Notes: generated by a model from the letters alone, not told the origin. Numbered from the stretch's first letter, positions 35,715 through 45,226 are shown. The stretch is DNA of 64,000 nt from Arthrobacter sp. ATA002 (GCF_026898095.1 NZ_CP114015.1:62001-126000); one strand, 5' to 3'. Translations and numbers: made by a program.

Positions 35715-36646
35715 CAGTTGGCTCCGGAGAATTCTTTGTGGCGGCTGATGATCCAGCGCGCAATCACGTTCACGGCGAGGGTGATCAGGAACAGCACCAG
35801 TCCGGCGGCGATCAGCTCGGACAGGCGCAGCCCGTAGGCCTCGGGGAAGTTCAGGGCGATTTCGGCGGCGATGGTCTGGTTGCCCGGCCGGATCAGGCTG
35901 GCGATGAGGCCGCCGGAGGACAGCACCAGGGCCACTGCCATGGTTTCGCCCAGCGCGCGGCCCAGGCCCAGCATGACGGCGCTGATGACTCCGGGGCGGG
36001 CGAAGGGGAACACGGCCATCCGGATCATTTCCCAGCGGGTGGCGCCCATGGCCAGGGCGGCCTCCTCATGCAGTTTCGGGGTTTGCAGGAAGATTTCCCG
36101 GGTCAGCGACGTGATGATCGGCAGGACCATCACGGACAGCACGATTCCCGCGGTCAGCATGGTCTTTCCGGTCTGGCTGGCCGGGCCGGAGAAGATCGGA
36201 ATCCAGCCGGCGTTCTCCGCCAGCCAGGTGTACGGCCCCACCAGGGCCGGTGCGAGCACCATCATGCCCCAGGCGCCGTAGACCACTGACGGAATGGCGG
36301 CCAAGAGGTCAATGAGGTAGCCCAGTCCCTGCGCCATGCGGCGGGGTGCATAGTGCGAGATGAACAGCGCGACGCCGATGCCCACCGGGGTGGCGATGGC
36401 CAGGGCAATGGCAGCGGCGATCACCGTGCCAATGACGAGCGGCCAAATGTAGGTGAAGAAACCCTCTCCGCCGCTGATGTCCGCGGAATCCGCCATAAAG
36501 GTGGGCAGCGCCTGCCACAGCAGGAACACGGCCACGGAAAACAGGACAAGAAGGATCAGGCAACCGGCCAGGAGCGTTATGCCGGAAAAGACCTTATCTC
36601 CGGCACGGCCGGCACCGCCGGTGCCTTCTATGGACTTGCTGGACAC
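35714..36646 (-). CDS. pstC: Phosphate ABC transporter permease PstC
   Basis: The product is 310 residues with six membrane helices. It has the cytoplasmic permease loop 'LHEEAALAMGATRWEMIRMAVFPFARPGV' and 'LLAAIPSVVYGAWGMMVLAP', both typical of PstC. N-terminus MSSKSIEGTGG is soluble. It overlaps pstA and lies 180 bp below pstS, separated by the hairpin at 36781-36806. Confidence 0.96.
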   Translation of the reverse strand: MSSKSIEGTGGAGRAGDKVFSGITLLAGCLILLVLFSVAVFLLWQALPTFMADSADISGGEGFFTYIWPLVIGTVIAAAIALAIATPVGIGVALFISHYAPRRMAQGLGYLIDLLAAIPSVVYGAWGMMVLAPALVGPYTWLAENAGWIPIFSGPASQTGKTMLTAGIVLSVMVLPIITSLTREIFLQTPKLHEEAALAMGATRWEMIRMAVFPFARPGVISAVMLGLGRALGETMAVALVLSSGGLIASLIRPGNQTIAAEIALNFPEAYGLRLSELIAAGLVLFLITLAVNVIARWIISRHKEFSGAN

Positions 36647-36780
36647 TGCACAACCCTTCGGTTCTTCACTGGCATCTGCTTAAACACTCTACTGACCCGG
36701 TACTAATCCCCCGCGCCACGGTGAGCCGGTGCACATTCCCCGGCCTCCACCGCGCGGGCCTTTGCTTTCCGGCAGGTGTA

Positions 36781-36806
36781 TGGGCCCCGCCGCTCAGCGG
36801 GGCCCA
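36781..36806 (-). promoter_or_regulatory. pstS-pstC intergenic hairpin (partial terminator or mRNA-stabilising stem)
   Basis: A perfect 10-bp stem TGGGCCCCGC/GCGGGGCCCA with a 6-nt loop lies 21 bp after the pstS stop codon and before pstC. No T run follows on the minus strand. Such stems commonly allow more PstS than channel protein to be made. Confidence 0.6.
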
Positions 36807-36826
36807 CTTTTACTGTCCCACGACTT

Positions 36827-37957
36827 TCACCGCTGCAACACGCTGATACCTTCCAGCGCGGAGGTTGCCTGCCCGCGCAGCGCTTCAGAGAGGGGCGCAT
36901 TGCCCGCTGCGGCTTCGGCGGCGGCCTGCCCCTCCTCACTCACCACGTACTGGCCAAAGGCTTTGACGAGGTCAACAGTTTCGGCATCTTCATAGGCGGT
37001 GCAGTACACGTGGTAGGAGACCAGCACAATCGGGTAAGCGCCGGTTTGCGCAGTATCCCGGTCCAGGTCCATGGCCATGTCCGCCTCCGGGCGTCCGGCG
37101 CCGGCGGCCGGCGTCGACGCTTCAACGGCTTTGGCCGCCGCCTCCGGACTCAGCGGAACGTAGTCGCTGCCCACAAGGACGTTGACCCTGCCCAGGTTTC
37201 CCGCGGCGGAGGCGTCGGCGTAGGTCACGGCGCCTTCCGTGGAGGAGACCAGCGATACGACGCCGCCGGTGCCGGAGGCGTTCTCTCCGTTGCCGATGCC
37301 TGCGGGCCATTCCCCGGACGGTTCCTCCGTCCAGGTTTCCGGTGCCGCCGCGGCAAGGTATTCGGTGAAGTTCTCGGTGGTCCCTGATTCATCGCCGCGG
37401 TGGACCGGGCTGATGGGGATGTCGGGGAGTTCGGCCCCGGGATTCGCGGCAGTGATCGCCGGGTCGTTCCAGGAGGTGATCTCGGTGCGGAAGATCTTTG
37501 CGATGGTGTCGGCGTCGAGGTTCAACTCCTCGATGCCGGGCAGGTTGAAGGCCACCGCGATCGGAGAAATGTAGGCCGGGATGTGCAGGGCGCCGTCCGG
37601 GCCGCAAACCTCTGCGGCCGCCGCGGTTTCTTCCTCGTCCAGGTAGGCGTCGGAGCCCGCGAACTGCACCCCTCCGCCGAGCAGCGCTTCCCGGCCGGCT
37701 CCTGATCCGTCCGGTGAGTACTGCACCGATGCCCCCGGATGCGTTTCGCCGAACCCGGCGATCCACGCCTGCATGGCGGAATCCTGGGAGGAGGCGCCCG
37801 CGCCGGACAGGGTTCCGGACACTGCGCTCTCCGGTGGGGACGACGGCGTACTGCCGCCTGCGGGTGCCGTGGCGCTGTCGCTGCCGCAGGCTGTAAGGGT
37901 GAGGGCTGCTGCCGACAGGATCACGGCTGCAGTACGGACTTTTCCAATAACCAACAC
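36827..37957 (-). CDS. pstS: Phosphate ABC transporter substrate-binding lipoprotein
   Basis: The product is about 376 residues. GTG 37957 is chosen because GAAGGGATAG sits just before it and it gives a lipoprotein signal: 'VRTAAVILSAAALTLTACG' with lipobox LTAC. The longer frame upstream lacks a signal. The mature protein has the PstS motifs 'LSGAGASSQDSAMQAW', 'SGAGREALLGGGVQFAGSDAYL', 'HRGDESGTTENFTEYL' and 'YPIVLVSYHVYC'. It binds inorganic phosphate outside the membrane and delivers it to PstCAB. Confidence 0.95.
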   Translation of the reverse strand: MLVIGKVRTAAVILSAAALTLTACGSDSATAPAGGSTPSSPPESAVSGTLSGAGASSQDSAMQAWIAGFGETHPGASVQYSPDGSGAGREALLGGGVQFAGSDAYLDEEETAAAAEVCGPDGALHIPAYISPIAVAFNLPGIEELNLDADTIAKIFRTEITSWNDPAITAANPGAELPDIPISPVHRGDESGTTENFTEYLAAAAPETWTEEPSGEWPAGIGNGENASGTGGVVSLVSSTEGAVTYADASAAGNLGRVNVLVGSDYVPLSPEAAAKAVEASTPAAGAGRPEADMAMDLDRDTAQTGAYPIVLVSYHVYCTAYEDAETVDLVKAFGQYVVSEEGQAAAEAAAGNAPLSEALRGQATSALEGISVLQR

Positions 37958-38179
37958 GTCTATCCCTTCAAGGGCCGCATCCCCGCGGTGCAGGCAGTGG
38001 CACGCGGGGGCCGTTCGCAGGGGCGGTCTGTTCCGTCCCTGCATTGATCGTGGCCGGGGAAGGTTAACGAAAGGTGAACAGCGGCGGTAGCGCCGGGAAA
38101 CGTTTTATGGGACGGGTGCCGGCGCGTCATGGAAGGCTTCCGGATGGAGGCGGCGGCGGACGGGATCTAGACTGTTGGC

Positions 38180-39310
38180 ATGCCCCCACGCGACCGTCTT
38201 GCCCAGAGCCGGGGCTTCCTGCGAAACCGGGTACGGGTGGGGCTTCACCGAAGCCGAAACTCCGTAGTGCCCGCCCTGCAGATGACAATCTGTGCTGTGG
38301 GCGCGTACGCGTTTGCGCAGTACGTCATGGGCCATGAAGGGCCGCTCTTTGCTGCCACCGCGGCTCTGATTTCCCTCGGTTTTTCCCGTGAGCCGCGCAC
38401 CCGCCGCGTGCTGGAGGTGGGCATTGGCTGCACCCTGGGAATCACCATCGGCGAACTGCTCCTGCATGTCTTGGGCACGGGCCTGTGGCAGGCCGCCGTC
38501 GTCCTCTTTCTTTCCGTGATGCTGGCTCGCTTCCTGGACCGGGGCGTCATCTTCACTACCCAGCTGGGACTTCAGTCGCTGCTGGTGGTGCTGCTCCCGG
38601 CGCCGGACGGCGGGGTCTTCACCCGCAGCCTCGATGCCATTGTGGGCGGCCTGTTTGCCCTCCTGGTGACCATGCTCGCGCCCCGTGACCCGCGGCGCGA
38701 ACCGCAGTCGAATGTCCGGGACCTGCTGCATGAGCTCTCCGCGGTGCTGCGCCAGTGCGCCGAAGCGGTGGCCAAGAGCGATTCCACCATTGCCTGGCAT
38801 GCCCTGGTCCGCGCCCGCAATACCCAGCCCCAGCTTGATGCCCTCGCCCGCAGCGTCCGGGACGCGCGGGAGGTGGCCCGCATTTCCCCGGCCTACCGGC
38901 GCCACCTTGCCGAGCTCGGAGACCTGCGCGGGTCCATCGGATACCTGGACCTGGCGGTGCGCAACAGCCGCGTGTTTGCCCGCCGCACCACGTCGGTCAT
39001 CAACCATGCCTCCTTGCATGATGATGCAATTGACCGGGTGGCGGACGTCGTGAATGACACGGCGGAAGCAGTGGATATCCTGGCCCGCGCCCTGGCCGGC
39101 GGAGAATCGGCGGGGACGCGTGAAAAACACCTGCGCCAGGCCCGCAATGAGCTGGCCATGGTGGGCGCACGGCTGAACCCCGCCACCCTGGGCGTGACCG
39201 ACATCCAGGGGGACGCCCTGGTCATGCTCTTCCGGCCGCTGGTGGTGGACCTGCTCGAGTCCACCGGGCTGACGCATGAAGAAGCCGTGAGCTACCTCGC
39301 CGAGGTATGA
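38180..39310 (+). CDS. FUSC family membrane protein
   Basis: The product is 376 residues. The N-terminal half (about 30-170) holds five to six membrane helices with 'GPLFAATAALISLGFSREPRTRRVLEVGIGCTLGI', the FUSC/aromatic-acid-exporter pattern. The C-terminal half is a soluble helical domain with 'NVRDLLHELSAVLRQCAEAVAK'. Family members include fusaric-acid resistance and aromatic-acid efflux proteins; the actinobacterial versions are uncharacterised. It is divergent from pstS and 48 bp upstream of radA. Confidence 0.83.
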   Translation: MPPRDRLAQSRGFLRNRVRVGLHRSRNSVVPALQMTICAVGAYAFAQYVMGHEGPLFAATAALISLGFSREPRTRRVLEVGIGCTLGITIGELLLHVLGTGLWQAAVVLFLSVMLARFLDRGVIFTTQLGLQSLLVVLLPAPDGGVFTRSLDAIVGGLFALLVTMLAPRDPRREPQSNVRDLLHELSAVLRQCAEAVAKSDSTIAWHALVRARNTQPQLDALARSVRDAREVARISPAYRRHLAELGDLRGSIGYLDLAVRNSRVFARRTTSVINHASLHDDAIDRVADVVNDTAEAVDILARALAGGESAGTREKHLRQARNELAMVGARLNPATLGVTDIQGDALVMLFRPLVVDLLESTGLTHEEAVSYLAEV

Positions 39311-39357
39311 GGGTCCGCGCTGCGGGAAGTGTCACCGGCGCGGGATAGCCTGTTTTC

Positions 39358-40725
39358 ATGGCCACGAAGACTACCCGCGCGAAGACCGCCAACTACCGCT
39401 GCGCCGAATGCGGCTGGACCACGGCTAAGTGGGTGGGGCGCTGCGGCGAGTGCCAGGCCTGGGGAACAGTGGAGGAAGCCGCCGAAGTCCTGGCCCGCAC
39501 CACCGCGGCAGCCACCGTGGCCCGGCCGGCCCTGCGCATCGCGGACGTTGATGCCACGTCCGCATCGTTCCAGGCCACCGGCGTCGATGAGCTGGACCGG
39601 GTGCTGGGCGGCGGCCTGGTGCCGGGCGCCGTCATCCTGCTCGCCGGTGAACCTGGCGTGGGCAAGTCAACCCTCCTGCTGGACGTCGCCGCGAAGGTGG
39701 GAAACGGAGGCCGGGACGTCCTGTACGTGACCGGGGAAGAATCCACGGCACAGGTGAAGCTGCGGGCCGAACGGATCGGCGCGGTGTCCGACTGCCTGTA
39801 TCTGAGCGCCGAAACCGATTTGGGCCAGGCCCTGGGCCAGGTGGAGCAGGTCAAGCCGGCACTGCTGATCGTTGACTCCGTGCAGACCCTCAGCAGCGCG
39901 GCCGTGGACGGCAGCGCCGGCGGAGTCAGCCAGGTCCGCGAGGTGGCTGCCTCCCTGATCAATGCCGCCAAGAACAGCAACATGACCACTCTGCTGGTGG
40001 GGCACGTCACCAAGGACGGCTCCATTGCCGGGCCGCGGCTGCTGGAGCACCTGGTGGACGTGGTGTGCCAGTTCGACGGCGACCGGCACTCCCGGCTCCG
40101 GCTGCTGCGCGCGGTGAAGAACCGGTACGGCCCCACCGACGAAGTGGGCTGTTTCGACCTTACCGAGGAAGGCATTGAAGGGCTGGCCGACCCGTCCGGC
40201 CTCTTCGTGTCCAGGACCAAGGAGCCGGTGTCAGGCACCTGCATCACCGTCACCCTGGAGGGAAAGCGCCCCCTGGTGGCCGAAGTCCAGTCGCTGCTCG
40301 CGGAAACCAGCAACGCCCAGGCGAGGCGCGCCACGAGCGGCCTCGACTCCTCCCGCGTGGCCATGCTCCTGGCCGTCCTGCAGGCGCGCGCCTCCATGAA
40401 CCTGGCCAAGGACGACAGTTATGTGGCGACCGTGGGCGGCGTGAAGCTCAGTGAGCCCGCCACCGACCTGGCTGTCGCACTGGCGGTGGCCTCGGCCAAA
40501 ATGAACAAGCCCCTGCCCGCACAGCTGATTGCCTTCGGTGAAGTCGGCCTCGCCGGTGAGGTCCGGCCCGTCCCGGGAATTGCCCGCCGAATCTCCGAAG
40601 CCGAACGCCTGGGCTTCACCCACGCCGTCGTTCCGGCGTCCCCCAACGGCCCGGCTGCGGTTCCGGCCGGGTTTAAGGTCCGTGAAGTCAGTACCGTGGC
40701 CGAAGCCCTGGAACTGTTGTTCTGA
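39358..40725 (+). CDS. radA: DNA repair protein RadA
   Basis: The product is 455 residues, full length. It has an N-terminal C4 zinc finger 'YRCAECGWTTAKWVGRCGEC' (about 14-33), a RecA-like core with Walker A 'LAGEPGVGKSTLLL', Walker B 'LLIVDSVQTLSS' and the RadA motif 'KNRYGPTDEVGCF', then a Lon-like C-terminal domain ('AVALAVASAKMNKPLPAQ'). It processes branched recombination intermediates. It lies upstream of disA, the common actinobacterial order. Confidence 0.97.
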   Translation: MATKTTRAKTANYRCAECGWTTAKWVGRCGECQAWGTVEEAAEVLARTTAAATVARPALRIADVDATSASFQATGVDELDRVLGGGLVPGAVILLAGEPGVGKSTLLLDVAAKVGNGGRDVLYVTGEESTAQVKLRAERIGAVSDCLYLSAETDLGQALGQVEQVKPALLIVDSVQTLSSAAVDGSAGGVSQVREVAASLINAAKNSNMTTLLVGHVTKDGSIAGPRLLEHLVDVVCQFDGDRHSRLRLLRAVKNRYGPTDEVGCFDLTEEGIEGLADPSGLFVSRTKEPVSGTCITVTLEGKRPLVAEVQSLLAETSNAQARRATSGLDSSRVAMLLAVLQARASMNLAKDDSYVATVGGVKLSEPATDLAVALAVASAKMNKPLPAQLIAFGEVGLAGEVRPVPGIARRISEAERLGFTHAVVPASPNGPAAVPAGFKVREVSTVAEALELLF

Positions 40726-40741
40726 GCTCCTCCGTTTCCTC

Positions 40742-40777
40742 CCGCTGCTGCCGCTGTGAATTTCGCGGCAGCAGCGG
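40742..40777 (+). terminator. Hairpin between radA and disA
   Basis: A perfect 13-bp stem CCGCTGCTGCCGC/GCGGCAGCAGCGG (40742-40754 and 40765-40777) begins 17 bp after the radA stop. There is no T run on the plus strand. It probably ends or attenuates radA transcripts before disA. Confidence 0.6.
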
Positions 40778-40915
40778 TCCGCGGACGGCTTGTGCCCGGT
40801 GTTCGCACGGCACAAAAGTGGCCATTGTCCCCTGCCGGACCACTACTATAGGGAAAGTGTCTGTGCAGCGCCCGCCCAGAACGCCCGTGGGCCCGATGGC
40901 CGGAAGGAAGTGACC

Positions 40916-41991
40916 ATGGCACGCAGTCCCGAAGATTCCCTGAAGGCCACGCTGGCCCGGGTTGCGCCCGGAACCGATCTCCGCGACGGGTTGGAGCGCA
41001 TCCTCCGCGGCCGGACCGGTGCCCTGATCGTGCTCGGCTTTGACCGCACCGTGGATTCCATCTGCTCCGGCGGATTCGACATCGGCATCGACTTCTCCCC
41101 CACCCGGCTGCGGGAACTGGCGAAAATGGACGGAGCCATTGTCTGCGACAAAGACGCCAGGACCATCCTGCGCGCCGCCGTCCAGCTGGTTCCGGACCAC
41201 ACCATTGAGACACACGAATCGGGCACCCGCCACCGCACGGCCGAGCGGGTGGCGATCGAAACCGGCTTCCCCGTCATCTCGGTCAGCCAGTCCATGCAAA
41301 TCATCCAGCTTTATGTCGGCGGTCTCCGGCATGTGCTGGAGGGGTCGGAACCGGTCCTGGCCCGCGCCAACCAGGCGCTGGCCACTTGGAGCGCTACCGC
41401 GCACGCCTGGACCAGGTGACCAACTCCCTGTCCGCGCTGGAAATTGAAGCCATGGTCACCGTCCGGGATGTCGCCGTCACCCTGCAGCGCCAGGAAATGG
41501 TCCGCCGGATCTCCGAGGAAATCTCGCAGTACGTCCTCGAGCTCGGAGTGGACGGGCGGCTGCTGTCCCTGCAGCTCGAAGAGCTCACGGCGGGCCTGGG
41601 CCCGGGAAGCGAAATGATCGTCCGCGACTACGCCGACCTGCACGACGGCGACCGCCGGGCCGAGGACCAGGTGGCGACCCTGCAGAACCTCAGCTCCTCC
41701 GACATGGTGGATCTGGGCAAGATCGCCGCCGTCGTCGGGTTCCAGCCCGGCCAGGACTCGCTGGAGGCGGTGGTGCAGCCGCGCGGCTACCGGCTGCTGA
41801 GCAACATCAAGTCGGTTCCGCCCGCCGTCTCCAACCGGCTGGTGGACCACTTCGGCGGGCTGCAGAACCTCATGGCTGCCAACATCGAAGACCTGATGAC
41901 CGTGGACGGCATTGGCGAGCAGCGGGCACGCACAGTGCGTGAGGGGCTCTCCCGGATCGCCGAGACGAGCCTGCTCGACCGCTTTATGTAG
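40916..41991 (+). CDS. disA: DNA integrity scanning diadenylate cyclase DisA (frameshifted as assembled)
   Basis: The repaired product is 358 residues, the usual DisA length. It makes c-di-AMP from two ATP and senses DNA branches. The DAC domain contains '[19 protein letters not shown]' (DGA motif) and '[16 protein letters not shown]' (RHR motif). A linker helix is followed by helix-hairpin-helix '[23 protein letters not shown]'. The frame breaks after 'RANQALAT'; one base added at GCCACTTGG (about 41386) restores '[16 protein letters not shown]'. AAGGAAGTGACC precedes ATG 40916. It lies between radA and a convergent membrane-anchored protein gene. Confidence 0.95.
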
Positions 41992-42015
41992 GCGCGGGCC
42001 ACGCTCCGGGCCGGT

Positions 42016-42762
42016 TTACTCCAGTTCGAAGACCGTGGACTCGCTGGTGATGCCGCCCAGCCGGGTAGTGAACATGTAGGTGCCGGGGTTCGGATTGCTC
42101 GACACCTCCGCACAGCCCGGGGCTGACCGCTGGCGCTCCCAGCTGAACTTCGCGGTTTCCACGCTCTTCGGTTCGATGACCATCATCAGGTCCTGACTGG
42201 CCTGCATGCAGTCGACCGACGAGAAAATCCGGTCCGAGCCGCTGGTGACGGTGAACTCCATTTGGCTCGTTCCGACATTCACCTCGCAGGGCTCCTCCCC
42301 GGTATTGGTTACGGTCATGGTCAGCATGGGACTTGTCCCGGCCGAATAGCTCAACGCATCTGTCGTGGCCGCAACCTGGACCGCACCGGCCGGACACTCC
42401 GGGGCAGCCCCCGGCGAGGCAGAGGCGGTGGCACCCGGCGTGGCGCCGGGAGCGGGCGTGCCGCCGGGTTTCGCCGAGGGATCCGCGGCGGCGCCGGCCT
42501 GCGGGGCATCAGTGCCGCCGCCCTGGGTGTCGGGGCCGGGAATGGTGGCTTCGGTTCCGCCGTTGGATGCTGCGGCGCCATCGCCCCGAACCGCGTTGGC
42601 AATCGCAGTTATGCCGGCAATCAGGCCAATAACGACCAGCAGCACAAGCACGCCGGCCACGATCCGCCGGCGACGGTAGACGGCAGCGCTGGGCCGTCCG
42701 GCCGTTTTGTTGCCGGGCTCGGTGTTCGCGGACCCGGTGTTTGATGACCCATTCCCAACCAT
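42016..42762 (-). CDS. Membrane-anchored secreted protein with Ala/Gly/Pro-rich linker
   Basis: The product is 248 residues. A cytoplasmic tail of about 33 residues with a basic patch (YRRRR) leads to one membrane helix 'IVAGVLVLLVVIGLIAGI' and a low-complexity linker (about 60-120, rich in G, A, P, T). An extracellular beta-type domain follows with two to three Cys ('EEPCEVNVGTSQMEFTV', 'VDCMQASQDL', 'APGCAEV'). The domain resembles small actinobacterial DUF4232-like envelope domains, but I am not certain. It sits between disA and mutY, where Mycobacterium also has a membrane protein gene. Confidence 0.72.
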   Translation of the reverse strand: MVGNGSSNTGSANTEPGNKTAGRPSAAVYRRRRIVAGVLVLLVVIGLIAGITAIANAVRGDGAAASNGGTEATIPGPDTQGGGTDAPQAGAAADPSAKPGGTPAPGATPGATASASPGAAPECPAGAVQVAATTDALSYSAGTSPMLTMTVTNTGEEPCEVNVGTSQMEFTVTSGSDRIFSSVDCMQASQDLMMVIEPKSVETAKFSWERQRSAPGCAEVSSNPNPGTYMFTTRLGGITSESTVFELE

Positions 42763-42849
42763 GTCTTAAGGCTAGGTACACCGCTGCAAATTACCTGCCG
42801 CACCACGCCGGTCAGTAGAGTATTGCTGGTCATAAGCAAGGGAGATCGC

Positions 42850-43811
42850 ATGGAACCGGACCCCCGGCAGGCAGCGCAGCTGCACACCGAGATCATCAGC
42901 TGGTTCACCGCCAACGCGCGTGACCTCCCTGGCGGAAGGCTGACTGTACTCCGTGGGGAATCTTTGTCAGCGAAATCATGCTCCAGCAGACACCCGTGGT
43001 CCGGGTACTGCCGGTGTGGGAGCAGTGGATGGCCCGCTGGCCCGCTCCTGCCGACCTGGCCGCGGAGCCCAGCGGCGAAGCGGTGCGTGCCTGGGGCCGG
43101 CTTGGCTATCCCCGCCGGGCCCTTCGGCTGCATGCCGCGGCGTCCGTCATGGCTGCCAATTTTGACGGAAACGTGCCGGGAACCCACGCCGAACTTTTGA
43201 CCCTGCCCGGTGTCGGGAACTACACCGCCGCCGCGGTGGCCTCCTTCGCCTTCGGCCGCCGGGAAACCGTGGTGGACACCAACATCCGGCGGGTCCACGC
43301 CCGGGCCGTCACCGGCAGGGCCCTGCCCGCTCCGGCGCTGAATGCCGCCGAAATGCGGCTGGCCGTGTCCCTGCTGCCGGCCGGTGACGCCGCGTCCGTC
43401 GCCTGGAACGCCTCCGTCATGGAACTCGGTGCCCTGGTCTGCACGGCCCGCAGCCCCAAATGCGCAGAATGTCCGGTGGCCGGCCGCTGTGCGTGGCTGG
43501 CCGCCGGGAAGCCGGCTCCGGACTACGTGCCCAAGGGGCAGTCCTGGGCCGGCACCGACCGCCAGGTCCGCGGCGCCCTCCTGGCCGTGCTGCGGCAGGC
43601 CGCAGCCCCGGTGCCCCGGGCCGTCCTGATGGGCGCGGCCGATCTGCTGCCGGCGCCTGCGCCGGGCCTGGAGCTGGCGGCGGAGCTGGCGGCAATGAGC
43701 AAACTGCATGCCCTCAATGCGCCGGCGGAGCAGCTGGAACGGGCATTGGCCGGCCTCCTGGCGGACCGGCTCGCCGAGGAGACCCACACCGGGCTGCAGC
43801 TTCCGGCCTGA
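42850..43811 (+). CDS. mutY: A/G-specific adenine glycosylase MutY (frameshifted as assembled)
   Basis: The repaired product is about 320 residues. MutY removes adenine mispaired with 8-oxoguanine. ATG 42850 has GGAGATCGC before it. The N-terminal 'IISWFTANARDLP' and the following catalytic segment are split; one C added at 42927-42929 gives 'LPWRKADCTPWGIFVSEIMLQQT' with the catalytic Glu. Intact features are the helix-hairpin-helix 'LLTLPGVGNYTAAAVASFAFG', the catalytic Asp in 'VVDTNIRRVHARAV', and the [4Fe-4S] cluster C-x6-C-x2-C-x5-C ('CTARSPKCAECPVAGRC'). It converges on dhaM. Confidence 0.94.
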
Positions 43812-43829
43812 CCGGATTCTTCGACCCGG

Positions 43830-44582
43830 CTAGATTTCCCCGAAACCGTTCCGCACCTCCAGCGCCATGATCTCCACGGCACGGGCGGCATCGGGACCCC
43901 GGGCCGCCAGGGTGAGCGTCTGGCCCTGGCCGAGCCCCAGGGACATCAGCAGCATCACGGATTTGGCGTCGACGCCGTTGATGCGCACCTCGGCGTCAAG
44001 ATCCGCCATGGCCTGGGCGACGGCGGCAGCGGGCCGGGCATGCAGCCCCGCAGGGTTGATGAGTTCCCATGAACCGGTGAAAACTCCTTCACCGTCGGCG
44101 TCGAGGCCGTCGAAGTCGTCTTCGGCGTCCGCCGGGTGTTCTCCGTCCGGGCGCTCCCCGGCCGGCTGCTCGCCCGACGGCGGCGTTCCGGCCGGAGCAG
44201 GGATGGCTCCGGCCGACTCGGCCTCCTGCACCACTTCCGTCAGGGACCTGCCGGTTTGCGCGGCAACGGCGGCTGCCACCGCCCCCTCGACCAGGGGCGC
44301 GTTCGCCAGCCGCACCCGGCCCCGCTGGTCATCGTCCAGGAATTCCACTGCGGTCTCGGCAGTCATGACCGCCGAGCCCAGATCGGCCAGCAGCACGGCG
44401 CCCCCGCCCGTGTCGGCGGCGGCAATGGCGGCGGAAACTTTCTCCAGGCTGGTGCCGATGCCGCCGTCGCCGGTGCCGCCGGCGGTCGCTATTCTCACGT
44501 CCCGCGCCATCTGCGCGGCGAGTTCCCAGACACCTTCGGCCAGCTTGGCGCTGTGCGACACAATGACCAGCCCGACACTCAT
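43830..44582 (-). CDS. dhaM: Dihydroxyacetone kinase phosphotransfer subunit DhaM (EIIA-Man-like plus HPr)
   Basis: The product is 250 residues. The N-terminal EIIA-type domain has 'GLVIVSHSAKLAEGV' with the phosphorylated His9. After a Pro/Gly/Asp-rich linker (about 130-165) comes a C-terminal HPr domain with 'INPAGLHARPAAAVAQAM'. There is no EI domain, so it needs external EI (PtsI). It re-phosphorylates the ADP held by DhaL so that PEP drives dihydroxyacetone phosphorylation. Its ATG overlaps the dhaL stop by 4 nt. Confidence 0.94.
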   Translation of the reverse strand: MSVGLVIVSHSAKLAEGVWELAAQMARDVRIATAGGTGDGGIGTSLEKVSAAIAAADTGGGAVLLADLGSAVMTAETAVEFLDDDQRGRVRLANAPLVEGAVAAAVAAQTGRSLTEVVQEAESAGAIPAPAGTPPSGEQPAGERPDGEHPADAEDDFDGLDADGEGVFTGSWELINPAGLHARPAAAVAQAMADLDAEVRINGVDAKSVMLLMSLGLGQGQTLTLAARGPDAARAVEIMALEVRNGFGEI

Positions 44583-45226
44583 GCGGCCTCTTCCGCGGTC
44601 CGGGCCGCGGCCTGCAGGATCAGGACGGTGGAGGCCGCCCCGGGATCCAGGTGCCCCGCACTTCGCTCGCCCAGGTAGCTGGCCCGCCCTTTGCGGGCAG
44701 TCAGCGGTTCTGTCCCCGCCAGCCCGGCGTTGGCGGCGTTGGCGGCCGCCGCAAGCACCCCGGCGCCGGTTGCCTGCGCGGCCGCGGCTGTCCTCGCCGC
44801 TTCGACTGCCGGTGTCCAGGCATCCACCATGGTCTTGTCCCCGGGTTCAGCTTTCCCACGGGCAACAATGCCGTCCCTGGCCGCGGCAAGCATGGCGGCC
44901 ACGGCGGCAGGGCCGAGTTCCGGAGCCGCACCCGCCGCCGTCGAGGCCCGCAGGAACGCCGTACCGTACAAGGGCCCCGCAGCGCCTCCGACCTTGGACA
45001 TTAAGGTCATGGCCGCCAGCTTCAGCACGTCGCCGGGAGTTGCCGGGGTTCCGTCGGCGTCCAGCTTCTGCACCACGGCGGAAAAGCCCCGGTCCATGTT
45101 TTCCCCGTGGTCGGCATCGCCGATGTCCCGGTCCAGGTCGATGAGCCGCTGCCGGTTCTCCGCCATTGCCGCCGCTCCGGCACGCATCCAGTTCGCGGCC
45201 CACTGCGCATCCAGCGCCATGCTCAC
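44579..45226 (-). CDS. dhaL: Dihydroxyacetone kinase subunit DhaL
   Basis: The product is 213-215 residues, an eight-helix ADP-binding protein. 'DLDRDIGDADHGENMDRGF' supplies the three Asp that bind two Mg2+, and 'MTLMSKVGGAAGPLYGTAFL' is the second nucleotide contact. A GTG at 45226 overlapping the dhaK stop or the ATG at 45220 may start it. It transfers phosphate to DhaK-bound dihydroxyacetone. The dhaK-dhaL-dhaM order with overlapping ends indicates one operon. Confidence 0.95.
   Translation of the reverse strand: MSMALDAQWAANWMRAGAAAMAENRQRLIDLDRDIGDADHGENMDRGFSAVVQKLDADGTPATPGDVLKLAAMTLMSKVGGAAGPLYGTAFLRASTAAGAAPELGPAAVAAMLAAARDGIVARGKAEPGDKTMVDAWTPAVEAARTAAAAQATGAGVLAAAANAANAGLAGTEPLTARKGRASYLGERSAGHLDPGAASTVLILQAAARTAEEAA

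Noticed and set aside
44847..45222. C-terminal extension of the dhaK frame into dhaL
   Set aside because: The extension is dhaL read in the wrong phase; a missing G at 45228-45232 removes the natural dhaK stop.
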